Part shown: positions 1-11,869 of the stretch, in pieces
Layout: every line of letters starts with the position of its first letter
How positions within the stretch are numbered: the stretch's first letter is position 1
NCBI GenBank assembly: GCA_021234155.1
Contig: JAJEKV010000309.1
Location: forward strand, 250,001 to 314,000
DNA length: 64,000 bases
Source: Isoetes taiwanensis
Taxonomy: Eukaryota; Streptophyta; Lycopodiopsida; Isoetales; Isoetaceae
Direction of reading: 5' to 3'
The notes under the pieces: generated by a model
Told to the model about the DNA's origin: nothing
Seen by the model: the letters and a program-made list of their open reading frames with translations, nothing else
Databases searched by the model: none
Position numbers and translations under genes: made by a program

Positions 1-3000
1 TAACAACTCACCTGTTCATAGAGCAAGAGCTATTAACAAAACCCTAATTGTGTGCAACATATTCTTATATTCAAGCAAGACAAATAAGAAGCCTTCAAAA
101 TTGGCAAAAAAATCCATTGAGCACATAAAATTAACTTCCAAACCAGAAATATAGTATGTGGAACTGGAACATAAGCATTTGAACTTCAGTGTTTTGCCTC
201 TATCAACTCTCCAAGTGCTTATAATGTGAAGCTGATGTGAAGGTTCCAGCTCAACAACTCTCCAAGTGCTTATAATGTGAAGCTGATGTGAAGGTTCCAG
301 CTCAACAATATTGACTCTACCATGTGTGGATACACTTCAATGAAGATATTCCAAGGATACAAATTTGCAACGTCTATTCAATCTGCATGCACACCGAAGA
401 AGCTTGTAACACAAACATATTGCAAATAAGTAAACTGAATTGTTGACATTTACAAATCATTTACTGCACGATCCAAATATTGGGAGCAAATGAAGAGACA
501 ATGCAATAAAGAGAAGCAACAAACTGGGTTTGATCACGCTTAAAATAAAGTTGAAACCTAAGGATCCGTGATAAAATGTAGTGAAGGAGAAATGTCAAAC
601 CTGAGATCCGTTCATGTTATTGATGCTGTTCTCCAGAACTGGCCGGGCTAAGAAGAAGAGAGCATAGAATAGTATACATATAACACCATAGCCAGACCAC
701 CATAATAGCAAATCTTCTATGTTTCAGTTTAGGCACAATCGCTCCCATGGGCTATGGTGCCATAATGCATAATGCATTGTAATGTAACTTGAACTTCTAT
801 TCTATTTATTTTTATGGCAAGGCCATGGTATATGGTTGCATGCTATGTATAGTTGCAACTGTGCACATGTCTGCAAAAAATACATCTTACTCAAGGAGAC
901 TATATCCCTCAATTTGTTTGATGGCACCATCTCATTTCAAAGTGCTGACAGCCAAATAATACTTTCTTTGAAAGAATTCAGCAGTCCTCTAAAAGAATGA
1001 GGTTTCCAACTAATTTGCAATTGCAAGTTAATTAATGAAAAAGGACTATCATTACAACAAAAAGCAATTTGCAGCTTATAAAATGACTTTGTAATGTCGC
1101 CATTTACATCTACTACAATCTGCGGCAATTCAAACTGATGTGGCAAATAGAGTACCTATTTGTGATGAGGAAAATGCACAGATTTATAGAAAAGTGTGTG
1201 GTAAAAGCACATGTACACAGGAAAAATGACAGATTAGCGAGTTCTTTTGTTTTTAAGTGGCTTTGCCTCAGAACCAAATGCCTCAAAACAAAAGACAACA
1301 AACAAAGCCCTAAATCTACATGATAAGCTCTCTTCAAGATATCCTAAGGATGACTTGAAGTAGATGTAGATTAACGAATTCATTTAGAAAATAGAACGAA
1401 AGAAACTGAAACAATAAGATTTACCTGGCATATATGCTTCCATCACTTGTGGATGAGCAGAAGAGCTTGATCTTAGCTAATAGCGGCTCCAATCACGTAA
1501 AGTAATCGTGGACCTGAAAGAAATAGGGCGGCGGTAAACTCCGTTACCTGATTAGGCTTAAGCTGGAAGCATAACAAATATAATATCATCTCATAGTTAT
1601 CATGTTTGCTAAAATAGGTACAACTACTGCTGTAATGTGGACAAAAAAAACCACTAAAAAACATGAAGCGGATCCTGGCCATACCATGCCGAATCTACAA
1701 AAGCAAAGCTACAGCGTCGAAATTGCACAGAGGTTGTCTTCCACGCGCCTCTCATGCCGGTTACGCACCTCTATTTTCCTAATTTTGTCTAAATCCATGA
1801 CTTCATATCCGGAAACCCGAAATCATACCACAAAAACCTTTCTCAATTTTTGGACAATCGGGAACATTTTCCGGCTACTGAAACCATTAAAACCTTAAAA
1901 AACCAACCTTAGAAAAAAACCAAAAAAGTTTTTCTCCAGGCCGGAAAATCCAAATTTAAACAATAGATATACAGCAGGAAAACATAGCAGGCAAATACAG
2001 CAGGAAAATATAACGCTACCTTTGAATGCACGCCATGGTTATCTAGCACCAGCCACAGATAAGTGGATGCATGCACATATATTAAAGTATGGATTTAATT
2101 TTAAGGTGGATCTCGGATCTTCCACTATCAGTGTGTAAAACAATTCTGAAACTGAAGCTCCATGCTATGCTTTTAATAAATTACCTATTAGAATCTTGGT
2201 TCTCTACATGGACATAATAGTTTGGCGCATACACTTTTTGATCACATGCAGCAGAAGGCTGGATGCCATTACCTTTGTTAGTATTTGTCTTAGCCAGACA
2301 ACACTAAAAGTAATAACAGGGCAATGGCCTGCATAAAAATGTGTCGTTGGAACTGCTATTCAAGATGTATGGCAAGGGTGTTGGACTTGAAAATGCAGAA
2401 AAGACAGATTATATGCCGTGGGCATGCCGAAAATCACCAGCGATCAATAATTGTATCGGGAAGGAAGGTACCTTCCTAAATGATGTGACATTTGTTCAGA
2501 TTCAATATTGTAGCCACACGGTGGCTTTGTAAAAGAAGCCGGGGCTCAGGTTCTTGCCTTCGCACTGTGTCATGTCTTTGATTTGGAGGGGAGAGAGAGA
2601 GGTTTCTGTTTATCATTAGCTCATGGAAGCCAGGTTTGCCTTGAGTGGTTCCTTCACTCACATGTAGTCAAAGCCAAACTACTTTGCATCCTGCATGACA
2701 CTATGGTATTCCACAATTGTATTCGGCCATGTTACCTTGCTGTTGAAAGGGTTCAGGACCTTGCATTACCGCATTTCTATTTGATTAGCCAGTGAAAGCC
2801 ATGGCATGTTGAAGCTCAATTTTATTTCTTGCTCTCTGTCTTAAATCCTTCCAAATGTATGTTTTATGACAAGATGAGTTTTATATGCTGAGATCTTGCA
2901 TTCCATGATACCACATCTTTTGCAACCCTTCGAATACATGGGGCATGCTTCCTGCAGACTACCATGTTTGGCATAAAACGATTGGAACTAACATCCACCA

Positions 3001-4299
3001 ATTGTTGGGCCTCAGTTCCATATTCCTACGGAGCATGCTTTCATGTGTGTACCGCGCATGCTAGCAATTGTCAATTCATCAGTGTTCCATGCATTCAAAT
3101 TCCATAATGCCAATGAAAGGTGCACGCGATCATAGTCCGCCATTTGCATTTTCATAGTGCATGGAACGTGGATCTCTAATTGTATATCATTCTCACGCTT
3201 CCCATGCTTGATCAACCTCCTGATAGATAGCTTACAACTGGACAAGCGAGCCTTACTTTTTGGAAAAAGAAAAACTATAATCAATCAATGACTCAAACCT
3301 AAGGCAAGGCTAGCTATACACGCTACTATATGAAGAAACAACCGGAAAATCGAGAACCCAGATTGGATGCTCACCCTCTGTTTCTAATTCCGGAATTCTT
3401 TTTTCTATATAGCCATAAGCAAATTTATCGCTCCCTGCTGTATTCTTATTCATCGATTGAGCCGCCGCCATCCCGGTCCGTAACATCCTTGATCCACAAC
3501 GAACCGACCGCGTGCATTTACAGGAACAAAGGGTTTTAGTAATCATCAACATATATCGAGTATATTCCAAAGATATACCAAGATATCCCACAAACCCACA
3601 TAAACGAGGGTTTGTCCCCCTAGGGGCAACCCAAAAAAGGGAGACCTGGAAAAGAATTGAGAAGGTTCAGAAATGCTTTTAATGGAAGAACTTGGTGTCA
3701 AAGTCCAGACCCTATATCATGTCATGCTAGCAGAGGCTAGAATGTTACCTTTGTTATCAAATAATTATGCAATAATATTCATGCAATTGTTTCTTTAATT
3801 TCAATGGTCTAGCTAAAGGTTCCTAACGTTCAAATGCACGAACCTGAAAAATTACACATTAGGTAAGTTAGGCATTTTTATATGTTTTCGTGGATGATAA
3901 AAATACCTTGTATTCTATTCTTATTAAATTATATAAGATGGCTCGATCGATTCAAGCCACTACAATTACAAGATCCAATCGGTTCTACTAAACCGACAGA
4001 TCAGTCTGTATTTCTTCTATGCAATAAAATCAGTCTGACATCCATTGATGCCAGATTCAATTAATACAAGGTTGAAAAGATTCGAATGCATAGTTGAGCA
4101 TTTACTGGTCAATGTATGAACAGTAGCATGGTCAATACCATTGCTACAGTGTTCGTTCAATGATTCATTGTCATGGTTGACCCTTTTAAGATTGTGTATG
4201 AATAACAATGCTAGTAAATAATTTGTTAGTAGATGATTGAATACTTGAAAGTGAAAATTATCTAATTAGCAATAACTTCGTAGCATAACGCATGTTTAG
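1..4299. other. Unassigned intergenic sequence
   Basis: No open reading frame here has a recognisable domain. The frames are short (under 100 codons), overlap on both strands and show no consistent coding character. The stretch is AT-rich plant-type intergenic DNA with one short tandem duplication at 204-305. Introns or UTRs of a host gene cannot be excluded, because splice structure cannot be judged without transcript data. Confidence 0.5.
204..305. repeat. Tandem duplication, 2 x 51 bp
   Basis: A 51-bp unit beginning caactctccaagtgctt and ending ggttccagctcaa is present twice in direct succession without visible differences. The copies start at 204 and 255. Perfect identity points to a recent duplication. 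Confidence 0.95.
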
Positions 4300-5060
4300 C
4301 AAATGGCTAGCAGCTCTAAGTGCAATTGAAGTGTACAAAAGCGGCTCTGGATTCCAAGTTTGAAAAGACAAGATTGAAAGCCTTGAAGGTAGAAGGCTTA
4401 TGGAAAATAATAGATGAAGAAGAGCACAATCCTGTGGTAGTCCAGAGAAGTAGCAGAGGCAAATTCTATGCAAGTGTTGCTGCTTCAGATACTATTGGAA
4501 GTCCTGGTAAGTATGCAGAGGGAGGGGCAAGCTCCATGGAAATGACAAGTGCCTCACCAGGCAAAGATTCTAGAAGCAAAGGCAGTCATCAAGAGTAAAT
4601 TGAGTTCTAGTATATTGTTGAGAATGAGGAATATGTCACCAAAGGAAACATGGACTTATCACTTTGTCCCATTTGGAAAGAGGTTGAAACATGAAAAAAA
4701 CTGAGCTAGAGCAACATGAGCTGATAAATGATGGAAAGGAGGAATCAAGTAAAATTCTTTATGCTGATAATGAAAAAGGATGTGACGGACAATGTAAGCT
4801 TGGTCCATGCTTTGGTTTTAATGCTTATGGCCATCTTAAAAGTAATTGTCCCAAACTAAGTAGAGGAAATAAGTGCTAAAATTGTCAAGGTTTTGGTCAT
4901 TTAGTTACTGACCGCTTCGGCCTATGGGACATCCCAAAAACTCAAAAAACAAATGTCTGCAAGGCTGATAGAGCAGAGACTTTAACTCCAGAGGAAGAGG
5001 AGCTAGAGTTAGAGGAAGGGACAGATCTGCTCATTGCTACAGAGCAAGAAAATGAAGCAG
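4300..5060 (+). pseudogene. Ty1/copia gag remnant with decayed zinc knuckles
   Basis: The plus-strand frames read as a decayed copia Gag. An N-terminal block around 4,380-4,420 (GLWKIIDEEEHNP) resembles the start of plant copia Gag. At about 4,800-4,920 there are two CCHC-like zinc-knuckle blocks, CFGFNAYGHLKSNC and NCQGFGHLVTD. The second cysteine of the first knuckle is replaced by phenylalanine, and the second knuckle is preceded by a stop and lacks its last cysteine. An acidic stretch follows (EEEELELEEGTDLL, from about 4,980), as in the linker between Gag and protease. Several stops interrupt the reading, and no LTR, integrase or RT was found nearby. The assignment rests on the knuckle spacing and on similarity to the Gag at 16.3-17.1 kb. 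Confidence 0.55.
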
Positions 5061-5352
5061 AAGAATCCATTAAGGTCTGAGGAACTAAAGACCTGGGACA
5101 ATTAACCACTGAGCGATTGGAAGACCATATACCAACAGTAAAGTGTTCAGTGACGAAATTTATGAGCTTCACTGTCCCGGGCCTGAGAGCAAGAAATTCT
5201 TTTCTTGAAGGATGAAGTTGGACACCTTCTACCACATCAGGTACTACATTAGCCTTTTTGAAAACCTTATACAAAAAGTCTTCATGCTCAATAACCATTG
5301 CCAACAATATTAGCACTATGAAGTGACAACTATTAAAAAAATTATACTAGTA

Positions 5353-5382
5353 CTAGTAATGGTGCCCAGCGTTGCTGGGCAT
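5353..5382 (-). other. Helitron 3' terminus of unit 1 (hairpin plus CTAG)
   Basis: On the plus strand, TGCCCAGC at 5,363-5,370 and GCTGGGCA at 5,374-5,381 form an 8-bp perfect stem with a 3-nt loop. On the minus strand the stem is followed by CCATTA and then CTAG, ending at 5,353. A second CTAG at 5,347-5,350 lies in the flank. Confidence 0.8.
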
Positions 5383-6092
5383 AGGTTGAAAGTCTATCGC
5401 AATGAGGAAAGTGTGCAGTAATTCTTTATTATAACAAAAATATCCAAACATAGTAGCAGTGCCTAACGCATAAGTAGATGCATGTATATCTTCTTTATTG
5501 TAAGAATGATCCCATGGTGTTGGTATTCTATCGATCGCCTTTAGTGTAATTTTATGTGACCATGAGCAGGACCGGACTTCAAAATTGCATCAAAGCTTTC
5601 AGAAATCCCAGGACAATTTTGAGGGATCAAAGTTTGGCCTAAGTTTCCTCTGTTCCCTAGGGGTAGATGAGACAATTTATAGTAAGAACTTAATAAGATC
5701 AACTGTTTGGAAGTAATATTATAGGACCAAATAAACCAAACATGTTATTAAAATCAAACCCAAGCATAAGTTAGAACTTGATTGGCAACGCACATCCTAA
5801 ACAATTTCATGATTGATAGGTATTGTGAGTCATAAGTACAATTCTAGTACATGCACCCCTAAAATTGTAGGCATCTGTGTATTTATATCCTCCATCCCTC
5901 CACCCCCCACCCCCAAAACACCCCCCCACCACCACCACCCCAAAAAGGGAAGGAAAAGACCCCAAATTTTGGCAATCATTTTGCACAAAAATTTTAAAGG
6001 ATTTTTCAAAGGGCACAATATATTTATCATGTGTGTATCTTAGCATTAGGTTTCACTTTGTATTAACAGTTATATACATCTTTAGAAGTAAA

Positions 6093-6122
6093 CTAGTAAT
6101 GGTGCCCAGCGTTGCTGGGCAT
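6093..6122 (-). other. Helitron 3' terminus of unit 2 (hairpin plus CTAG)
   Basis: The same hairpin (stems 6,103-6,110 and 6,114-6,121) and CTAG (6,093-6,096) recur 740 bp from the first copy. This terminus lies inside the array, directly joined to the 5' end of unit 1. That arrangement is expected if rolling-circle transfer read through one terminator. Confidence 0.8.
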
Positions 6123-6962
6123 AGGTTGAAAGTCTATCGCAATGAGGAAAGTGTGCAGTAATTCTTTATTATAACAAAAATATCCAAACATAGTAGCAGT
6201 GCCTAACGCATAAGTAGATGCATGTATATCTTCTTTATTGTAAGAATGATCCCATGGTGTTGGTATTCTATCGATCGCCTTTAGTGTAATTTTATGTGAC
6301 CATGAGCAGGACCGGACTTCAAAATTGCATCAAAGCTTTCAGAAATCCCAGGACAATTTTGAGGGATCAAAGTTTGGCCTAAGTTTCCTCTGTTCCCTAG
6401 GGGTAGATGAGACAATTTATAGTAAGAACTTAATAAGATCAACTGTTTGGAAGTAATATTATAGGACCAAATAAACCAAACATGTTATTAAAATCAAACC
6501 CAAGCATAAGTTAGAACTTGATTGGCAACGCACATCCTAAACAATTTCATGATTGATAGGTATTGTGAGTCATAAGTACAATTCTAGTACATGCACCCCT
6601 AAAATTGTAGGCATCTGTGTATTTATATCCTCCATCCCTCCACCCCCCCACCCCAAAACACCCCACCACCACCACCACCCCAAAAAAAAGGAAGGGAAAA
6701 AGACCCCAAATTTTGGCAATCATTTTGCACAAAAATTTTAAAGGATTTTTCAAAGGGCACAATATATTTATCATGTGTGTATCTTAGCATTAGGTTTCAC
6801 TTTGTATTAACAGTTATATACATCTTTAGAAGTAAATAGCTAGACCTTTGTAATAATTCTAAACCTTGCTAATTGTTCATTGTGTAGATAATAATGTGTA
6901 CGAAAAAAGTGGTAGCAATGTACATTATTGCATATGAATTGAAAAATATATTTATTAGGTTA

Positions 6963-6992
6963 CTAGTTATGGTGCCCAGCGTTGCTGGGCAT
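6963..6992 (-). other. Third Helitron-type 3' terminus, different interior
   Basis: The hairpin (stems 6,973-6,980 and 6,984-6,991) and CTAG at 6,963-6,966 match the two upstream termini almost exactly. The sequence inward of the hairpin is unrelated to those units. The minus-strand base after CTAG is again T. This marks the 3' end of a further family member extending to higher coordinates; its 5' end was not located. Confidence 0.65.
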
Positions 6993-9520
6993 GATTTGGA
7001 ACTTGCAAATGTTGGGACGCTTATTGGACATTGCATAAAACATCATGTAGAACGGGTTTTACTTCTTGGGCATGTAATTTAATTGTAGTATGAATGTTTT
7101 GTAGTTGTTCTCATCACGTTGTTGTTGGAATTTAATCAAAGTCATCATGTTGTTGTTTTTCTATAGTGTTCTTATTGTCAATCTTGCCAAAGAATTCATT
7201 GTTCAAATACATGATGTAATGCCAACTACTATTTGTAATAGATACCAGATCTTTTGCTCATTTGTTGAGCCTTTCCTTTCCAATAAGAAAAACCTATGAA
7301 TCTTTGATGATAATTTGAAAACCAAAGCATGTGGTATCTTGTCTGTCCATGTCCTAGAGTCCATAAAAGCAAAAACATAAGTTGAATACATGTCATAGGA
7401 CATTTGAATATACATCTCATATGACTCTGTGCTTAAACAGATACTACTATCGCTATCCTTATCATTGCAACGGTTCCTTGCTAAATAAAGGCAAAGAATG
7501 TTGTACCCATCCTCCTCACTTATATCCTCCATTCTCTTTAGACATCATTTAATTTTATAAGATTTCAAAACATACAATAAGATTTCAAAACGTCAATCTA
7601 AAACACATAGAGAATTGCTTGACATGTACATTGATATCAAAACATATAGGAACTGCTGACGCCAGAGGTGAATATCAATTCAACTTGTACACACATACAA
7701 TAAGTCTGTTGGTGATTATTCTCTGCACTTGCCAGCAAGTACCATCATTAATCACAATGATTAATCACAATGATTTGTTTACGCTATAATACACACTACA
7801 ATATTAATAGATTCCTAAGCTGAGGTGCAGGTTTTTCTTTCAGGTTTTTTTTAAGCTCCTAAGCTCCACAACTGTGCCATCATCCGTGTTTAGACTTTTG
7901 AAGATCCAATAATTTGGCATTCTTGTTCTTTGCTTTTTACTTTGATTCGCTTTTTGTTGTTAAGCGCACCAAAGGGTGTCTTTGAAGATACCATAAAAAC
8001 AAAGCATATACTTCTTCCATGCATCCTGCTAAGAAATAAAAAAAGGCCCCACTTACGTTCCTGCACAAATACAACGTTCCTGCCCCTCAAAGTTTTCCCA
8101 AATACAACAATTGTGCATGCATGTCAGTTTTACTTGACTTGAAGATTTGGCCATTGTGGATCTTTACAGTGATTGCCAAAATGCCTTACCTTGCAAATAA
8201 ATACTTCAAATTCCTCGAAATTAGAAGATGCTTTACAAAAATTATTCATAATCCCACACAAATTGAAAATATACAAATTCATCAAGAAGCTATGCAAGCC
8301 ATTTGATACTATATTCTTTGTAGCAATTTTCTCTCGCTTTTAAAAGTGCCTCATTCAAATTGAATCCCTTTACAATCATATTGCAATGTCAAACGCCAAA
8401 AATCTCTATCTTGGTTGGATCCTATTCTAAGAAAGCACACTACCCAAAGTCTTTATACTACTCCTAGATATCCAGATTCTAAAGGAATGCTACGTTTTCA
8501 AACCTGAAAGTAGAAATGAACATGCTTTCCTAGTAAAGACTTGCAATACCGCTTGGAGGATTCGGGAAGAGAGTTTAGTTGTGGCAGGAATATACCCCTT
8601 GCAGAGAAAAATCTTGGATGAGAAATGGGGATATAGAGCATATGGAACCTCTCGACAAATCGCCTTTATCGGTCGTGAGAATGCTTCAATGCAGAATATT
8701 GAGATGGTCAAGAAGACACAATAAAAGAAATAGGTTCAAGAACAAAGGCAGCATTATCTTTCAGTACAAAAATCTCAAGATTGTACCTGGGTCAATTCCC
8801 CTGCTCTTGGATTGGGCTTCTGCATCATGGAGCCACTTCTCTGCTTCTGCTTTCTCTAAGGAAGATCTGGCAGCCCGCTCCCTGACACTGAGTGTCGTAG
8901 TCACAAGAGGAGCTAAGGGTTAGTTCCAAAGAACCTCTCAAAGCCCGCTGCTCTGCCGTAAAGAAACCCTAAACAACATCATCGAAACAGCTGCAGCAAA
9001 GGCATTCAAAGCAGGCCGGCACCATCCTGCTCCAACCATGGCGAAGGTGATTGCCCTAGTCCTAATCTACATCCATCCGACACATTCCCTTAGCTTCGAT
9101 GGGTAGCAAAAACCCTAAGCCGGAAGAAAGATAGCGAAATTAAAACCCTAAACTGTGGGAATGAATCCTAACCCTTTGATCAATAGGTCGAACGATTGGG
9201 CGAGGTTCAAGACAGACATACACAATAATTTTATAATATAGGATAACTACCAGAAAGGAACACAGTAAAATCACCTCAATTTTCTAGTTATTGATTTGGA
9301 TGGAGCTCGTTTGCTGGAGGAAACCTCTGCTTGGAAATATTCTTAAAAGGGGATTCTCCAATTGATGGAATCAGTTTCTTCCTCTGTGATTGGTTTCTCT
9401 ACAATATTAGCAGGTTTGTCCAATTTGGAAACATAATCATCTACATTCTTCAATGTTATTTCACATTCTTCCTCCATTACTTTGGCATCATTGTCTTCAA
9501 TTCTGTTAGAAATGTCAATC
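6993..9520. other. Unassigned sequence, possibly interior of a Helitron
   Basis: No frame has a recognisable domain. Part may belong to the Helitron-type element ending at 6,963. Around 8,800-9,050 on the minus strand there is a short coding-like block (SLEKAEAEKWLHDAEAQSKS) followed by a good splice-donor-like CAG|GTACAA. This could be the edge of a host exon, but upstream stops in the same frame prevent a gene call. Confidence 0.3.
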
Positions 9521-9523
9521 ATA

Positions 9524-9552
9524 CACAACCACCCCAATTCTGGGTCCACACC
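9524..9552 (+). repeat. CACTA left terminal inverted repeat
   Basis: Starts CACAACCACCCC. The fourth base differs from the canonical CACTA start, which is kept at the right end. It is preceded by ATA (9,521-9,523), one half of the target duplication. Confidence 0.75.
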
Positions 9553-9599
9553 TAAAAACAACAGTAACAAAAAAACCACATGTCGTTGTTCCAAAAAAT

Positions 9600-10330
9600 C
9601 TACATGTGGTTATGTGGAGGTGTGGTTTATTAAGGAGGCAGTGTAGTTTTTTTTATGGAGCTATAGTTTTTTTTTTTTGAAGGTGTGGTCTTTTTTTGAG
9701 GTGTCATTTTTTTAAAAGAAGTGTTGCTTATTTTTTTGAGGGGGTGTTGTTTTTAAGAAGGTGTTGTTTTTTGAGGTGTAGTTTATAACTAGGTGTAGTT
9801 TTTAAGTAGTTGTTTTTTATGGAAGTATAGTTTTTTGAAGTGTGGTTTATAAGGAGGTGTAGTTTTTAAGTGGTTGTTTTTTAAGGAAGTATGGTTTTCT
9901 GAAGTGGTATGATTTTTTCTAATCGAGGTGTTGTTTTTGAAGGTGTCGTTTATAAGTCGGTGTAGTTTTTAAATAGCTGTTTTTTAAAGAAGTATGGTTT
10001 TTTTGAAGTGTGGTTTATAAGCGGGTGTAGTTTTAAGTGGTGTTTTTTTTTAATGAAGTATGGTTTTCTGAAGTGGTGTAGTTTATAACTAGGTGTAGTT
10101 TTTAAGAAGCTATTTTTAAGGAAGTATGATTTTTTTTGGTGTGGTTTATATAACTAGGTATAGTTTTTACGTAGCTATTTTTTAAAGTAAGTATGGTTTT
10201 TTGAGGTGTGGTTTTTAAGTAGGTGTAGTTTTTAAGTGGCTGTTTTTTTTACAGAAGTGTGGTTTTCTGAAGTGGCGTAGTTTTACGCAGCTATTTCTTA
10301 AGGAAGTATGGTTTTTTTGAGGTTATTTCT
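9600..10330 (+). repeat. CACTA left subterminal repeat region (G/T-rich)
   Basis: Degenerate repeats of roughly 60 bp built from modules such as gtgtagtttttaag, aaggaagtatggtttt and gtgtggtttataa run through the whole stretch. The complement of the gtagttttt module recurs in the right arm at 14,560-15,120. No coding potential is seen. Confidence 0.75.
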
Positions 10331-10434
10331 TAAGCAAAGCACCACCACTTGGAATATTGTTTGTGTGCTCAACTTTGGGAATGTATCGTATTGTTTTACA
10401 TTCGTGAAAAATAACTTCAATGGTTAGATCCAAC

Positions 10435-10812
10435 CACTACAAGAGGATGACCATTTTTTGTCAGAAAAATCGTCAGACTGTCTAGAGAGATTTTTGCCTG
10501 ACGTACAGGCTGAGGAACGTACTGACGATTACTATTTTGATGCTTTTCCTGACGATACTACGTCAGACATATCGTCACATAAATCGTCAGAAGCCTTCGT
10601 CAGGTTAAGCGTCACATTAATCGTCAGAATATACGTCAAATATGTATCGTCCGGAAAAGCGCCGATTTTTGCGTCCGAATTTGGCGTCGAGAATATGCGT
10701 CAGAATAATCGTCAGAATAATCGTCAGAAAATGCGTCAGCTATAACGTCAGACTATTCGTCAGATATTGCATCAGACTATTCGTCAGATATTGCATCAGA
10801 CTAATCATCAGA
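10435..10812 (+). mobile_element. Second CACTA-type terminus with CGTCAG repeat array
   Basis: CACTACAAGAGG at 10,435 matches the common plant CACTA start CACTACAAGA. It is followed by more than fifteen copies of CGTCAG or close variants (GTCAG, CGTCA, CATCAG and the complement CTGACG) up to about 10,812. A 28-bp segment containing CAGACTATTCGTCAGATATT is duplicated near 10,748-10,801. The array looks like the subterminal transposase-binding region of a different CACTA family. No partner end (CTTGTAGTG) was found downstream, so this is a solo or rearranged end inside the larger element. Confidence 0.6.
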
Positions 10813-11168
10813 TGGTGCTTTTATAGGCGCTATTACAATTTTAGTTATAACATTTCATTAAACAATATATTTTAGATGAAATTTGATGTTTGACAAAGCT
10901 CCTCGATTTGGCTAATGATATATTATTTAATTAAGCTTGATTTAGTTTGGGGGGGGGAATTAATTTCCATCCCTAGCTAGTATTGTAGGTTTGAGCTAAT
11001 GCGGACCCCATATTTATACGTTTATGGGACACTTAAGAATCTACCCAATAGACTTACAATACTATATTCATACAGTAACTTGACAATTTTATAATCTTGC
11101 TAGAGTTCCTCGGGGATAGTCGGGGACAATGTGGCATCTCTAGAGACATAGAATCGGGGTTCAAAAAT

Positions 11169-11306
11169 ACGGATAAATCCTTTGTCCGGATAAATCCACG
11201 GATAAATACCTTGGCTCAAACATGCCACGTGGCTCAAACATGCTACATTTGCTCAAACATGCGATATAGGCTCAAACATACCACATGGGCTTAAACATGC
11301 CACCCA
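11169..11306 (+). repeat. Short tandem repeats: ggataaatcc and about 20-bp ggctcaaacatgcca
   Basis: Three copies of a ggataaatcc-like motif (about 11,171-11,207) are followed by five degenerate copies of a roughly 20-bp unit, ggctcaaacatgccacgt and variants (11,213-11,306). No coding meaning was found. Confidence 0.75.
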
Positions 11307-11869
11307 CGCTTTTTAAAGCATTATGGGCCAAGAACTTAAGGATAAATTTTAAGGAGCTCAAGAAAAAGAACTTCTTGTGGGTTGCATGGAACCAACATGG
11401 CAATTGGGGAGCTCATTTCGTCTCAGGAATGGAAAACGACGCTCCAATTCTCGCGGCCAGCAGTCATCAATCGGTAATCAAGCGCCAAACCCCCTCCCCT
11501 TCCCCTCCCGGTTGCCATGATGTGGGGCATGGGCTGGGTCGCTAATTCCGGGACAGCTCGGGCTCCCCGGCCGGGTCGAAGACCCCTCGAATCACTTCCG
11601 GCTTCCATCCCAATACATCATTCTAGTTTTATGGTCTCCTAAGAGCGGGGGCCATGCAACCACCTTGCCAATTTACCCGCTATTCCCATTAAGACGCGAG
11701 CAGACAAAGGGCCATCCCAAGGTTTAACCCAAAGCATTAACATAGGCTCGACACAAGGAAACTCGACTATGCAAAAGGTGTGACGTACTATAGAGGGTCT
11801 AGCTAGAGTCCATTGAGTCCACATCCATTGAGTCCATCATTCTATCTATTTATTAACAATACAATAGAA

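Larger units (their letters stand above)
5353..6836 (-). mobile_element. Two head-to-tail Helitron-like units (non-autonomous)
   Basis: Two units, 5,353-6,092 (740 bp) and 6,093-6,836 (744 bp), are nearly identical and directly joined. The length differences seen lie in poly-C/poly-A runs near 5,905-5,950 and 6,645-6,695. Read on the minus strand, each unit ends with a GC-rich hairpin followed after 6 nt by CTAG, which is the canonical Helitron 3' terminus. The base after the last CTAG is T (minus strand) and the base before the upstream unit is A, matching the A^T insertion preference of Helitrons. No Rep/helicase gene is present, so the units would depend on an autonomous partner. The 5' end starts TTTACTTC rather than the usual TC, which is the weak point of the call. 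Confidence 0.75.

Noticed and set aside
5807-6161. Proline/histidine-rich and glycine-rich frames on both strands, repeated at 6,547-6,774
   Set aside because: They come from C-rich low-complexity tracts inside the two Helitron-like units. The frame changes between the otherwise identical copies, so it is not protein-coding.
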